From Apophysomyces variabilis (taxonomy: Eukaryota > Mucoromycota > Mucoromycetes > Mucorales > Mucoraceae), in contig MZZL01000405.1 in assembly GCA_002749535.1 (NCBI GenBank), forward strand, positions 1,285,586 to 1,349,585: a stretch of 64,000 nucleotides of DNA. Direction: 5' to 3'. Numbering within the stretch: the stretch's first letter is position 1; each line of letters begins with the position of its first letter. Positions 22,770 to 34,790 of this stretch are shown here, piece after piece. A program made the position numbers and the translations under genes. Below the pieces are notes generated by a model. It was not told where the DNA came from. It searched no databases and worked only from the letters and a program-made list of their open reading frames with translations.

Positions 22770-23966
22770 ATGAATGGCCTCGTCAATGCCGCCCTTCCTT
22801 TCATTGATTCTCCCTGGAATCTAACATTTCGGGATGTTGGCCTTTTTATCTCCTTTTGGTCCCTTATCCCATGGATCTTTTGGCCCAACTTTAGTGGGAA
22901 TCCAGACCATGAACTCTATTTCTATAACTGGAAATACGTCATGGCCCTTCTCTGGCAGCTCTTCCTGGTTTTTTACGCTTTTGTGGTTATTGCCTTTGTG
23001 GGCTACATCTTGTTTTTCGGTTGCTTAGGACTCCTTCCTCCACATGGAATTGCCGTTCTTTTGATTGCTACCGTCTTAATTGCGATTGCCTGGTACTTGG
23101 CGACGAGACCCCTAGAGTATACGAGCCGCAATGGCGCCGTGTATCCATGCGAGAGTTGGTTCTTTGTCAACGGAATCTGTACAGGGCAGATATGGCGGGA
23201 ACTAAACTGTGAACGACTGGCAAAGTTGTTCGGGCGCAAGATAGTGGGGATCAACAATCGTACTTTCGGCTTCGTATTCGATATTTTGGAGTCCATTATC
23301 CAGAGATCTTTTGGCTACACTACAGAGGACGCCAGACAACTTTACATCGCCGTGCAGCGTGAGCTCCGCAAAGAAGATAAACACAACGTGGTGCTTATCG
23401 CGCATTCGCAGGTATGTGTTAAGCTATATTGGTAAGCAAGTCCGTCGACGAGGCGTTATCTGGAGTTTTGGAGCTATTACTCATAATGTTGAACTTCTTT
23501 CTGTTGTACAAAGGGTGCCATTATCGCCAGTTTGGTAGTTGACCGTCTTCTCGCCTCCGAATCAACTGCCAACCTTAAGAAGTTGCAATTGTATACTTTT
23601 GCAAGCGCGGCGAATCATATGCACGGTCAAGACGACCTCTCTTGCATTGAGCATTTTGCAAATCAGAACGACTACGTTGCACAAACGGGTATCTTATCAT
23701 ATGAACCGAAAGTGCTGCAACGAAACCGATATGACGGCCGCATTTTCATCGACCGGAAAGGAGTAGGACATTTGTTGAATATGCGCTATCTCTCCACAAT
23801 GTTCGCTCCGGGAGGCCAAGGGATGGGATCAGCTATGGCAAAATTTCTCAATGGAGGAAGCGGATGCGGAAGCAAATGCGGAGGCGGAGTACAAAGTGGT
23901 GGAAGTGTTGGAAGTAGTGAAAGTAGTGGAAGTGGCAAAGGTAGGAAAGGTGGCAAAGGTAATTGA
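22770..23966 (+). CDS. Membrane-anchored alpha/beta-hydrolase-like protein
   Basis: Exons 22770-23411 and 23514-23966, 364 aa. The 102-nt intron is phase 0 (GTATGT...AAAG) and splits the nucleophile motif. The first ATG after the TATA box is at 22770. Residues ~22-38 and ~56-112 form hydrophobic segments consistent with three or four membrane helices. A soluble domain follows, with the pattern FVNGICTGQIWRELN, then FGRKIVGINNRTFG, then VVLIAHSQ joined to GAIIASLVVD. The A-H-S-Q-G elbow fits the serine-hydrolase G-x-S-x-G class with Ala in place of the first Gly. A candidate catalytic His is in GVGHLLN (~residue 304). The C terminus is a Gly/Ser tail with two Cys and basic residues. Resembles uncharacterised fungal membrane lipase/DUF676-type proteins; the substrate cannot be stated. 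AATAAA lies at 24079. Confidence 0.75.
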
Positions 23967-25876
23967 GGGTTGCAATTTCTTTCACCTGTTTATTTGTCCT
24001 CATTTATGATCCAGCCACCCTTCACTGTCTCATCCATCCCTCGGTATGCTTTTTTTCTCTGTTCTTTTGCTTGATCGAAATAAAGATACAGATTGGAAAT
24101 TACCAGGCACAGAGATTATATTCTTTGATTTGTTTACATTTAGCTCGTCCTCGAGTGGAAATTGTTGTATTAACGATATCGAAATTAAAAGTGCAGAATG
24201 GCGACATTCTATTACAAGTGGCTTTCATAGGATCTTCTTTTCACATAAGAAAAATGAGTTGAAACTGTGCCGTTCCGCCTATTGACTGATTAACAAAGTG
24301 AATACAACTTGTATCGTTAGCCAGCTTATTGGTCGGTGTCATGCCACATGCCTCCTGTAACTTCCGCAGCTAAAATGGCTGGCTGATTTCCATGCCATGG
24401 AGACGTTTCAAGGACGATTCTGTTCCAAAGCATCCTTGTACCGTCTGTCCCTCTTACTTCGTTGCCATATTCAATCCTGTCACATCAGATTAGCAGGAAA
24501 GTAACGAAAGATATTACAGTATCATTTTTGAGATCGAGTTTTCTATAGCAGCCAAAACATTATTTATTAACGATACGACATATTTTACTGCGAACGTACG
24601 TTCGCCGGTTTCATAAGCGAAAGTTTGTGTGTCGACACAGAACACTCAGCCAATAACTGTAAATATATTGTACATCGTCATATACGCTTGGAAGTAATCA
24701 AAAACCGCTGAAAATTGGCATCTTCTGGAACCCTTGTCCTCCATACAAGTTGTACTCTCGATCAACTGATTGGTTGTCTCTCGCAAGCAACAGCAAACGG
24801 AAACAAACCATCCACAATTGCAGCGCATAAAAATACAACAAATTCAATACAAACACAACGGAAACCTCTGTATACACTCTTTCCAGAAACTAATACCGCA
24901 CTTTCTGAAACCTTGTAATATGATTTACAGTAGAAACGCCTGAAAAACTATGTGCCTGATTCTCGACAAACGGTACCGATTCGTTTCATTCGCTCACCAC
25001 ACGTACTATCTTCTCCTTCATAGAGTTCTCTATTGCGCAGAAACTGCTTCACGAATTGCGACGAGAGAAAAGAATATGGTCTACAATTATACTGTAGTAA
25101 TGTAAGATTCAATTGGAATATACATCATCCCCAACTTTTGAAGAACGGCTGATTGGATCGTAACCAATTCCTTACGATTTTTTCTAAGTATTTTGGCCCT
25201 TACAATAATTTGTCTACTTTATGGTTTGCAAGATGATCTCTCCACATATCCAGGTATGTCTCATGCTCTTGGCAGCAGCGGCTATCACGTCGGGCAGAAT
25301 GCCCATCCTACTAGCTGTGGCGTTTGTTTGACACTTCGTAGACGTACACTATTTCTAGAAAGTAATGGAGTTACGATTTATCGCTTCTAAGCCTATGTTG
25401 TATTGTAAAATGTTAGGAAATGCAAAATTACTCTCTGACAACAGTGTAACTGTCAAGTGAGGCTGGTTATGGCACTGGCTTTAGCTGTTGGCTGTCGTTG
25501 TTGGCATTGTTTCCGGAAAATATCGCAAATCTTATGACAGAGCACAGAGAATTGCAAGCAACTTGTCGCATCCCATCAAAGCTTGTATGTCCGTGAACGT
25601 CAGTGCTGTTTTGCAAGGATTTGTTATCACTTGGTACAAGTAATTGTTCGGGTAATCACTTTACAGTCATTCATGCTGCACACCAACCGTTTCGAGGAAC
25701 AAATAACGGTTATTCCTGCCAAGTAACAACTAATCCTTGTAAAAACACATTGACATTCATGGACAAATAGTATTTGACGGGGTTCGACGAGTTTTCATTC
25801 AACTCATTCTACAAGAAAATGACATCTCAAACCGATAGTACTTTCTGGATAGAGTGCGTGTTAATTGTCCCGTTAA
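23967..25876. other. Gene-free stretch
   Basis: 3' flank of the hydrolase gene followed by about 1.8 kb without a recognisable gene. Short frames at 23963-24285, 24715-24918 and 25193-25390 have no supporting motif. Confidence 0.45.
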
Positions 25877-25888
25877 CACTATGGGAAA

Positions 25889-25969
25889 TTTTTCGTCGTG
25901 TTCGTCGTGTTCGTCGGGTCTCCTTTAGCTAACGATGAACCTGACGAACACGACGAACACGACGAAAAA
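25889..25969. repeat. Long hairpin inside the left end of the element
   Basis: Arms 25889-25919 and 25939-25969 are complementary over 31 positions with one mismatch, around a 19-nt loop. The arms are built from GTCGTGTTC-type repeats. The right arm therefore looks like a second, inverted copy of the element terminus. Confidence 0.8.
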
Positions 25970-27462
25970 ACGTCTGATTTCCGACGAACCCGGCGAAGCT
26001 GCCGCCGTCGCAGTTACCCCCTTTCTCTCCACCTATTCCTAGCTTCTAGTATCCGTTTCTATTGATTATGCATTGTAAAGAATAAGACAGTATAATTAGA
26101 ATGGGGCAACGAATAGCTTTATTTCTTTCTCGCTTAAGCTTTTCTACACTTGTAGCAACCCGAGTGATTCGAAGCATTGTCCTTTTTCTTCTGTTTCGTC
26201 CCTCAGTCTCTTTCGAGCTATAAACATAGAAGAACAGAGAAAGCTTAAGTCATTTAAACTGTCGTTCGAAACTTACCAACGAGTGACACTGGAGGACACT
26301 GTTTCCCCTCTTATCTCTATACCTGGTGAATGTTGCTGCGAACTATTTCCATGTGATGTAAGAAAGAAATTTTAACCATTACTTACCACTATATAATCTA
26401 TCTTGCTAGAACTTTATACGCTTTACTAGAAGAACTGCTCTCACTGTGCTAGCTGTAGAGATGCCTGTATTCGGCATTTTACGATAATACGATTGTTCCA
26501 ATGCTTTCACAACAGGTACTGCGAGGCCAAGTAATCTTCGCACTGGTTCAGCAGACCTTGTATTTGACAAGGGCCATTCTGTCCAGGCTGTCAATGGCCT
26601 CTTCTTTCTACCAGGAATGCACGTCCTTTCAGTACATATCGGACCGGCCTTTGACTTGCATTTATGTCCATCACCAGCTTTTTGATCACCAGGTTGGAGA
26701 TGTTACTGATAGAGATATAACTGTCAGTTATAACGCCATCGGGTATCTCCTTTTTCGGGTTGACAACAAACTGCTTGACCAGGCCTATATTCATACCCAA
26801 GGCTTGCTTCTTTTCCAGGGCATCCGTTTCGTACGGTGCCTTGATGGTTCTTGCGGACGAAGTTGGTAGAGCCCCATTACCAATGTCATTGTTCTTGGAG
26901 AGCAACGGAGATAGACCTTTTCAATCTATTTTAATCTCTGTTTCGTCAGCCTTCAACTCCTCGTGCGATTTTTCTTATTCTCTAGGCGGATGTTAATGCC
27001 ATTGGTATCAGATGGGTTAGTAATGATGGGAAAAACATGAAGAAAAAAAAATCTCAGCAATCTAGTCAGCGAAACACATAGCCCTTGGAGATAAATAAAC
27101 GTACGCTCGCTAGAATCATAATTTTAACTTACTGATTCTATGTTCATACCAAAAGATTCATAGTGTTTTATTTTTCCTCGAACATGATAATAATGTCCTA
27201 TCACAGCAACTTTTTATACACATTGATGTACAAGCTATACGGGATCTTACATGAAGCGACAGTGTTTGCCAATGTATCTCGCGTATATACTGGGCACTAC
27301 TAATGTGTACCATGGCTTTGTTGAAGGTGGGCTCGAACTGATAATCTTGAGCAAATCTAATAACCGATATAAAGGAAAAAGGAACCGTTTTTAAAAATCT
27401 GTCTCGTCGAAAAAATGAATAGCGGAGAGGAATTGACTGGTGAAAATATCTTCAATTTTTTA

Positions 27463-27501
27463 GACGAACCCGACGAATCCGACGAAAAATTTCCCACAGT
27501 G
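27463..27501 (-). repeat. Right terminal inverted repeat of the 25877-27501 element
   Basis: Reverse complement matches 25877-25915 at 35 of 39 positions by eye, including the terminal CACTGTGGGAAATTTTTCG. Confidence 0.7.
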
Positions 27502-27885
27502 CAGGCTACAAATACGAACTTTATAACCAAGCGATGAGTACCGCTTTTACATGTCTTTTCTGCACAATTCGGAAAAAAAAGGCAGCGCGCTTTAGGCGTT
27601 TATATTCTACTTTTCAGCTACTACGATTAGCAATTAGTTACCACTACCACTTTTTTCTTTTATTCTTAGTTTGGATTACTGGAAAAAAGTTTATCAAACC
27701 TTTGTATGCACCATGACACGATTCCATCTGTAACATCAGCGATCTCATCTTGCATTCAGATTCTGTTATAATCCATTATTGTCCTTCTCTTAAAACATTC
27801 ACCTTTTATTATGCGTACGTTTACCAACGGATAAAGCGCAAATTGATGCTAGACTCTCATGCCTTATAATTCTTGCATATTATTG

Positions 27886-28042
27886 GTCTATCCGTATCCG
27901 ATCCGTCAATCCGATCCGTATCCGACTTTGACGATCCCTAGGTGCGAAGGACATGGTGGTGTGAAGGAAATGGGGGAGTGAAGGACATGGTGGTGCGAAG
28001 GAAATGGGGGAGTGAAGGACGTGGTGGAGCGAAGGAACTGGT
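27886..28042. repeat. CCGTATCCGATCCG repeats and a ~38-nt minisatellite
   Basis: First part: repeated ATCCG/TATCCG words around 27886-27933. Second part: about two and a half copies of a ~38-nt unit made of alternating GCGAAGGACATGGTGGT and GTGAAGGAAATGGGGGA modules, ending near 28042. Confidence 0.7.
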
Positions 28043-28434
28043 ATGATAGGCTCGCTTGCAATTTTTAAGTTTTACACGGGGCCGCATACCTGTGTTTGGA
28101 TGAAGTTTATACATGATCAGAGTGTAACAAGTAAAAAGTATATAAGACAACGAAGTTCTTTTTATCCTACTCCTAAAAGTTTGGGATTTTACTACAGTCT
28201 ATATCCCTTACAGAAAAACGAAGCTTTTCCGGTCGTAGGGAACATCATGGTCGCTTTCTGTAATATCCCTTTATACAACTGCTACATAGTATTCAATCAC
28301 ACAGCGATATGGCATTCAATCACACTACACTATGTTCTCAATGGGTGGTGTATACTCTACGGATTCAAGACTGATAGAAACTGTCCTGGCATATGCACGA
28401 TTAGAAACGGGAAATAAGTGGCAGTGGTTGGGGA

Positions 28435-28837
28435 GGCGGTTCGCCTCACTACAACCACCAGCTCGATTCAACACCACATTCCCTTTTTCGGTACAATACC
28501 ATCCTATGGTCGTCCGGTGTTTTGTGCGGACCGCAAGATCAAGCCGGAACTGGCTACCCCAAAGCTGGGCCCAGATTCTTTGACGGAGACTTTCTGAAGT
28601 TTATGCAGAGGAATCACCGCTCACCACCACCACCACCATTACCGCATGACTAAATGCATAAAGAAGGTTGAACGAGGTAACTAAGAACTTTTTTCTTTTT
28701 GCTTGCAGTTAACTAAACGTGTGGAACAAATAGACCGGCAGGCGTTTCAGATTCCCACCACGGATCGGGTCCTGGTCACTTGCTGCACCGCCAACTCTTC
28801 GGAGGAACTGTTTCGTGGTAAAACTCCGTGCAAGTGA
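28435..28837 (+). pseudogene. Possible gene remnant, unrecognised
   Basis: A plus-strand frame through 28450-28595 reads as plausible coding (IPFFGTIPSYGRPVFCADRK, then LGPDSLTETF) and stops. A neighbouring frame continues through LKFMQRNHRSPPPPPLPHD. After an acceptor-like TTGCAG at 28709, a further open segment has VEQIDRQAFQIPTTDRVLV and ends at 28837. The amino-acid texture is more protein-like than the surroundings, but no family is recognised and the frames do not join cleanly. Confidence 0.3.
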
Positions 28838-30253
28838 ATACTTAACCATCAATGTCGAATATGGCTGTCCGTTGGGCGGAGTTACGGATGGGGCACCGAG
28901 CCAAACGAATCGTCCACATTAACATGCATACGTACGTTGTGTCTCATTTCGTACAGCTCCGTGGAACGTCAACTGACCAGAACATTCTGTAACGCATGTC
29001 TGCGACTCTTCGAGAAGGCAGCGCGGAACGAGTAAACGAGGAATTCAGCCATGATAAAACTGTTCGACGGAACGACGGTTAGTTCCTTATTGTGGATTTG
29101 CTATGAACTTGTATTGCGCATCAGAGTTCAACGTATTTGCGATCAACGATGTTGGTGAAACGCTCTAGCATACGGCAACCTCTGTTTTATTACGTACAAC
29201 AAAGCTGCTCAATATGAAGGCCTAGAATGAATGCATTGACACTTCAGCATGTAAAATCAATAGCAATATTGGACAGCGCTGAAAGAAGCAAGCAATGAAA
29301 CGGACAGAGTCGTCCTTGTCGATAATACAAAATGCGGCTCTAAAGATGCAAATTACGCACAATCTACATTTTGTTATGGTACAGGAGCAGCACAAAATTC
29401 GATGTGCAGAAAACCGATATTTTTTCGTAATTCTCCTATCGATTCACACGGATATTTCAGCGGTTGTATACATCGTTGCCATAGCTAGTACCCTCAGCAC
29501 AGCATATCAATCCAGGAGGACCAATTGATTTCCAAAGCAGCTCTCAAAGTACGACTTGGCATGTGACGGATGTGTTTTGAGGATAAGACTTTTGATCGAT
29601 TTGGATGTCACCCCAAAACAGCGTCTCATCACGCAAACGGTCCACGCTTACGCATAGAAGTAAAAAATAGTGTGTGCGATTTGGGACTCGCAGTCGACGG
29701 TCATCACTACGTTTCTAAATCCTGCTAACGGTGCTTCTTCAGGCGAAGGTGATTATTGCTATAAGGGCTCCCTAAAGTGGGATCCTAATTTGAATTGAAT
29801 TTTTTCCCTCGTCTCCGAAGCCTGAACGATGCATGTAGTTAAGTACTGACTTGTCCTGTTCCCAACTTTTTTTTTGCAAATAGAAAACATTATAACCTCA
29901 ACAGTACAACTTTACACATTCGACAGTATCAAGGTCTACTGATCCGGGAAGTAAATAAAACAACGACGACACCACCTTGTATCACAGTAGGCTATGCATC
30001 GATTCACGTTTTAAACTTTGCCAATGAATGGATTTGAAAAGATTTAGACTATGGAATCGAACTTGTTGTTGTGCTAGTCGGCTGCTTTTGGGAAGGTACT
30101 GCTGATGAGGGAATCGGGCGTCTCGCTCATATATTTGTTACACAAAGCGACCAAAAGTATTTTATATCTTCCAAATCTGCAATTATACCTCTTCTTTTTC
30201 CTTCAGTATCCTCGCCCTTCCCCACTGTTTAAACATAAAATATCTATATAGCA

Positions 30254-30920
30254 ATGGAAAGAACAAACTTATTGCAGGTTATCGACAATCTGGGAACAAG
30301 ACTTTCCGCCTTAGAAGCAATGCTGTCCGAAGGCACGAGACTTCCGTTTGACGGTTGTTTTACCTTGAATTCAGCTGCTGCTACCTGGAACGCGGATAAC
30401 GCCATCCATATAGTAGATACCCCCTCGGACCCGATCTTTCCGTCTTACGGTTCGCTATCACCTTCCATTGATAACTCAATCGGGCAGGCATTATACAACG
30501 CATCGTACCAATGGCCAATGTTGGTAGAAGGAAACAGTTCATATCAAGATCAATCTATCCACGAGTCTGGTCAGTTTATAACAAGCCCGGTAGTAGGGAT
30601 GCGAAGAATTGGCAATGTTTTCACAGGTAACTAGCCGCCTTGATGGCGGCTTTAATTGTTCTTTATGCTGTGTTCTAACGCAACATTTTCTAGATGTCGC
30701 TACCGGTGAAGTAAATGGGTGTGTAAGTAGCCCAGGCTCCCAAACCCGTGATTCATCGCATAGCATGAGACCTCGGCGTCAAAGAAGACCAGAAAGACAA
30801 TCGCGACCCTTGACAAGACGTGGCGATAGTGAACGTGATAAAACCTGCGATATGTGTGGAAAGGCATTCTCAAGACGCGATAGCATGCTTAGGCATCGAA
30901 GTACGGTCCACCAAGAGTGA
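30254..30920 (+). CDS. Two-exon protein with one C-terminal C2H2 zinc finger (family member D)
   Basis: Proposed exons 30254-30626 and 30694-30920, 199 aa. The 67-nt intron is phase 1, with donor CAG/GTAACT, branch-like TCTAACG and acceptor TTTTCTAG. The N terminus is a clear amphipathic, leucine-spaced helix (LLQVIDNLGTRLSALEAML), suggesting dimerisation. The middle is Ser/Asn/Asp-rich and unrecognised. After an Arg-rich stretch (RPRRQRRPERQSR) the finger has Cys176, Cys179, His192 and His197, with FSRRDSMLRH between, two residues from the end. This is the tidiest member of the family and the best reference for its gene structure. A DNA-binding regulator is the likely role; targets are unknown. 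Confidence 0.78.
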
Positions 30921-33900
30921 AAAATTTGCTGCGTCCTGATGTCCTGTTGTCCTTCTGTTCTACCGGAAAACCTCCATTGCGTATACCGTTGTTACTTTTG
31001 TTTGCAGTTCTTTCTTCATTTTCTTGAAATGCCCTCTTTATTCTTTTTACCAAAATTTCTTTTTGTATAATATTCTTTCACTTTCGTTATTTGTTTCACA
31101 TACATGGACGATTGAAAAGAGGTATCCTTTCCACACGTACTTGCTGTTAAGAAGCAATGCATGCTTGACACCACCACGACCGCCACCACAAGCGCTCTTG
31201 CCACCCTTAACCATGAGTTGCAAGCAGATAAAGACCGTTATGTCTTACTAGGATAATTACTAAAGGCGCTGTGCAAGTTTTAATATAATATAGTTCAGTT
31301 AGTGACGGTCAGATCGTGGTGATATATTCACATATTTGTTCTGAACTGGGGCATACGAAATCAGTTTTATAAAGTCAGCTTATTGGAAGAAAACTTTATA
31401 GCCTCCTTTCATGTTCCTCCATCAGTCGTTTCCCGAGTGCATGCCTCGATGTATCTGCACATACCTCGCAGAAACGCTTCATCTCTTTTTGATACTTTGC
31501 TTGGTAATATCCCGTCAAGGATTTCAGGGAAAGAACTTGCTAATGCTTTGTACTAATGGATGCAATGGCGTCGATCTTCGGTCTTCTCGCAACCCATGTA
31601 GCACTCCGTCCAGGATACAATACTAATACGTGTTCCTCGCTTTATATTTCTTCACAACCTGCTAGTCCCTGATTTGTTTGAACTCTGACCGTGCTCCTAG
31701 GAAATGCAGAGGCAACACCAACACTTAAGGTCTTCTTTTCCCTCGTTTTTGCCCTTTTTTCGCAGCAGATATGTGTGATCATCTTCTTGCCGTTCAAGCT
31801 CACGAAGTATGTATCAATTGACAGGATAGTATGGCGGTTTCTTCAACAATTTTTCCCTTTAACTTTTGACAGTAATAATATTTATATCTCAAATGCAGTT
31901 CAAGACAGGAAGGCAACAATAAGAATAGTGCTATTTCATTAAACTGCCAATTAGTAAATGAAGAAAATCGCACAGTTGCAAGTGGAATCTTCTGACAAAT
32001 CCGTGGCAGATATAAACGTTCGTAAGTTTGCCATTTTCTGCGAGGGAGTTCTTCAAGATTTACTGATAAACCGCAATCACGCCAGAAGGATCCCGTTCTT
32101 CCTAAGAACAGAAGCAGATTTGGGACTGTGGTAAATGCATGAATTCCTTCAAGAGCACGCATGAAGTGCAGCTGAGTTATGTGTACCATGGTCTATATAT
32201 CATTATGGTTGAATTTAACCATAAAAAAGTGTAAAACCGACACAAAATCTTGCGGAAGTTGGATATAGTAAGCTGTAACTTCGATGACATTGCTGGGGCC
32301 TGCTATGGTTGAAAGAAGAAAACCTTTGCCAATGTATGAAAGAAAACTAGCAAAATCTTCCTTCTGTAAAGCACGTTAGACTCGTATTTCACATAAGGTT
32401 TACAATAGAAGTATTTACCTAAAAACTGGCACACTTGGTACAAGCAGCAACTGCTTCCTCCTTAAAAAAGCGTGCAAAGACAGGAAGCGTCTGTGGAAAA
32501 TCACTACCGAAGAGAAGAAATATGCCACCAAACGGGAAGTAATACAGATTCAATTCATTGCACCCATGACTTTACGGAAAAGTCTATTCACAGATCCCAA
32601 AGCACCACGATGAGCCATAGAAGCTTCATTGCAAATGGCCAAAGAATCATCTCTGATAGCCATGCCTGAGGCAACCGAATTGAGATATTACAGCTCGAGT
32701 GCACATTCAAATCGAAAATACTAATGGAAAAATATGAATGGGCTGTAAAGCACCAGATGAAGTAATAGGTACAGCAACTTTGTTCTGTGAGGGAATGTGA
32801 TTTAGCAAGACACGATAAAGAATCATAAACAAGAATAGCTCAGAAGCAGTATCATCGGTTGCTGCATCTACTGATATTAAAACTTACGATGTTATACATT
32901 AATCAACAGTGATCCGAAGCATTTTTGTCCCGTGTACCATTGATTTGGAAATGAGGTGTTGCATCTTGATTGTAACTGTGATGATATTCTTACTTGAAAT
33001 ACCATGGCGGAGGAGGTCTTGAAAACGATCTTTAATGCTCACATTCTGTCCTACTAATTTTACGTCACCATGACCTAGATTGTATGACAGCGACAGCTGC
33101 TCAAGTTTGGTTATTAATACACCAGGAGGAACAATCTTCATGCTCCTCTGTAACAATCTTCATGCTCCTCTGTAACTCTCTCTGGCCAGCGTAGGAAACA
33201 TTTTGGATGATTCCGTAATAATGCATGATAAAATGGACCAAAATGCGTTGACAACAGCTCAGGTGCCCCAATTTTGCTGTCCTCTTTATCGTCTTTTTTG
33301 ACAGTTATTAGTGATTTTACAAAATTAGTTAATTCGTTGTACCTTACCATAGCGCGGTTGCGCGGGCAACACGCTGGTGTCAATAATTCATACGTCGGGA
33401 AGCAGCAAGCAAATTAAACTGAATATCTAGAATTGAGGCTGTTACAATTGTGACATGTCCGATGGAGTTTATTATATTCATAATCTCTTCATCAGCGAAT
33501 TTGCTGGACTTTTGTAAATGCTGCTTTGCGATCGAATTACGCAATTGTGATTAATAGCTTGTTGCCAAAGACGTTACTTGTTGGTTATTTTAATTAGGGC
33601 ATAAAAGCAGAGTATGATTGACCGCCAAAGCTTCGTGCAAATTGCATTCGAATACAATAATTTTATATCAGCGAGTTCGCTCGGGATGCCCTCTCGGTAT
33701 TAGGCAGACATGTTGGTGATGTTGTGGAGACATATAGAAGGGAACAACATCCATCTAAATAAAAGATATAGCCAAGTCTCACAGTATTAGTACTGTTTCT
33801 GTTGTCTTGATGTTTAGACGCGCTATTTTCTCGAATTTCGCCACATACTTCAGATATATGCACGCCAGACGTTCAATAATAGCTTGTTCTTCTGCATGGA

Positions 33901-34244
33901 TGTTAAGTTCATTTGTCGGGACAGCGTCTAGCTGGTTCCTTTACTGATGATGGCCGTATCAATCGTATCAAGGACGGTTTGAGACGCACTAAGCTTCATG
34001 TGCTTGTTAAGCGTTTCTGTCCAAAAATGCTTTGCCTCAGCTGACTTTTTCCAAACTTCAAAACGCTGATCATCTCTGCACATGTACTGGTATATCAACT
34101 TTTTCTTTTGTGCTCATAACATTGTCATTTGTGCTGCTGTGGGTGAAACTATTTGTCTCATTGATCAATTGTAATGCTGGCTCAGGCAATTCAAATGGTG
34201 CTGGATTGGGTGACACAGGTGGAGAAGTTCTTTTTGACTACAAT
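30921..34244. other. Gene-poor stretch
   Basis: No recognised gene. The minus-strand frames at 33138-33383 and 32899-33156 are adjacent and hydrophilic and might be pieces of one decayed gene. A 22-nt tandem duplication (33131-33174) lies where they meet. Frames at 31411-31942 and 31800-32189 have no supporting feature. Confidence 0.4.
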
Positions 34245-34790
34245 CGTTTACACGCGTCCATGAATAAAGATCTCCTCGTCAGCGTAGTTTTATGCCTGCT
34301 TTCACAAAAGGGTTTCCGGCGTCTGGTGCAAGATGCTCACTATTTTCTCGGATTGCAAATTCCCCACTGGGATCTTACCCCTCATCTATTCCTTCACATT
34401 AAATGTGGGATTTGACTGGCCTGCCCGAAATCAACCAGCCAAAGATTTTTGCCATCACAAAATGGAACGAGGTGTGGTCTCACTCTTGCTACGCAACCCT
34501 AAAGTGAGCATAGTTAAAACGAACGGAGAACCTGTCATAAGCAAGATGGGCACAGGAACAGATGATCACTTTGCGTTTATCCGAACAGTGATGGATACTC
34601 TTGCTGTGAAGGACACGAACGGCCGTTACTTCGTAATGGATTACGATCCTATTCGCAAGTGATCTCAGATGAAAAAGCCGTCGAAAACAGCGGCTGTAAG
34701 CCCTACCTTCTTTTCTCCGTCGTCACCACTTTTAAACCCGATCGAGGAGTTCAGCTTGAAGGTCAAGGTGGGTTCCCGAAGGAGTTAAGT
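34245..34790 (+). pseudogene. Tc1/mariner (IS630-type) transposase remnant
   Basis: A plus-strand frame to 34662 has NPKVSIVKTNGEPVISKMG, HFAFIRTVMDTLAVKD and RYFVMDYDPIRK. The last matches the second catalytic Asp region (VMDNAPIH in active relatives). After a stop, another segment ending LLNPIEEFSLKVKVGSRRS matches the SPxLNPIEEFWSKVK catalytic-Glu motif. Only the C-terminal half of a transposase is recognisable. It differs clearly from the 7.5-kb copies, so it belongs to another Tc1 lineage. Confidence 0.6.

Larger units (their letters stand above)
25877..27501. mobile_element. DNA element with CACT[A/G]TGGG terminal inverted repeats
   Basis: The left end reads CACTATGGGAAATTTTTCG. The right end, reverse complemented, reads CACTGTGGGAAATTTTTCG. 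Matching continues through TCGTCG-rich sequence for 39 nt with four differences. The 5'-CACTA-like terminus recalls CMC/EnSpm elements. However, the immediate flanks (TAA left, CAG right) do not give a 3-bp target duplication, so the superfamily is open. The interior (1.6 kb) has a minus-strand frame of 104 residues (26591-26905) and pieces around 26406-26594, but no recognisable transposase. Probably non-autonomous or decayed. Confidence 0.6.
27502..30253. other. Mostly gene-free, with simple repeats and a gene remnant
   Basis: Contains the ATCCGTATCCGATCCG repeats (27886-27933), the minisatellite (27938-28042) and a possible decayed gene (28435-28837). The stretch 28840-30200 shows no recognisable gene. 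Confidence 0.45.

Noticed and set aside
27320..27345. GGTGGGCTCGAACTGAT as a tRNA T-arm region
   Set aside because: No acceptor stem, anticodon arm or D-arm could be folded around it. At most a distant tRNA-derived remnant.
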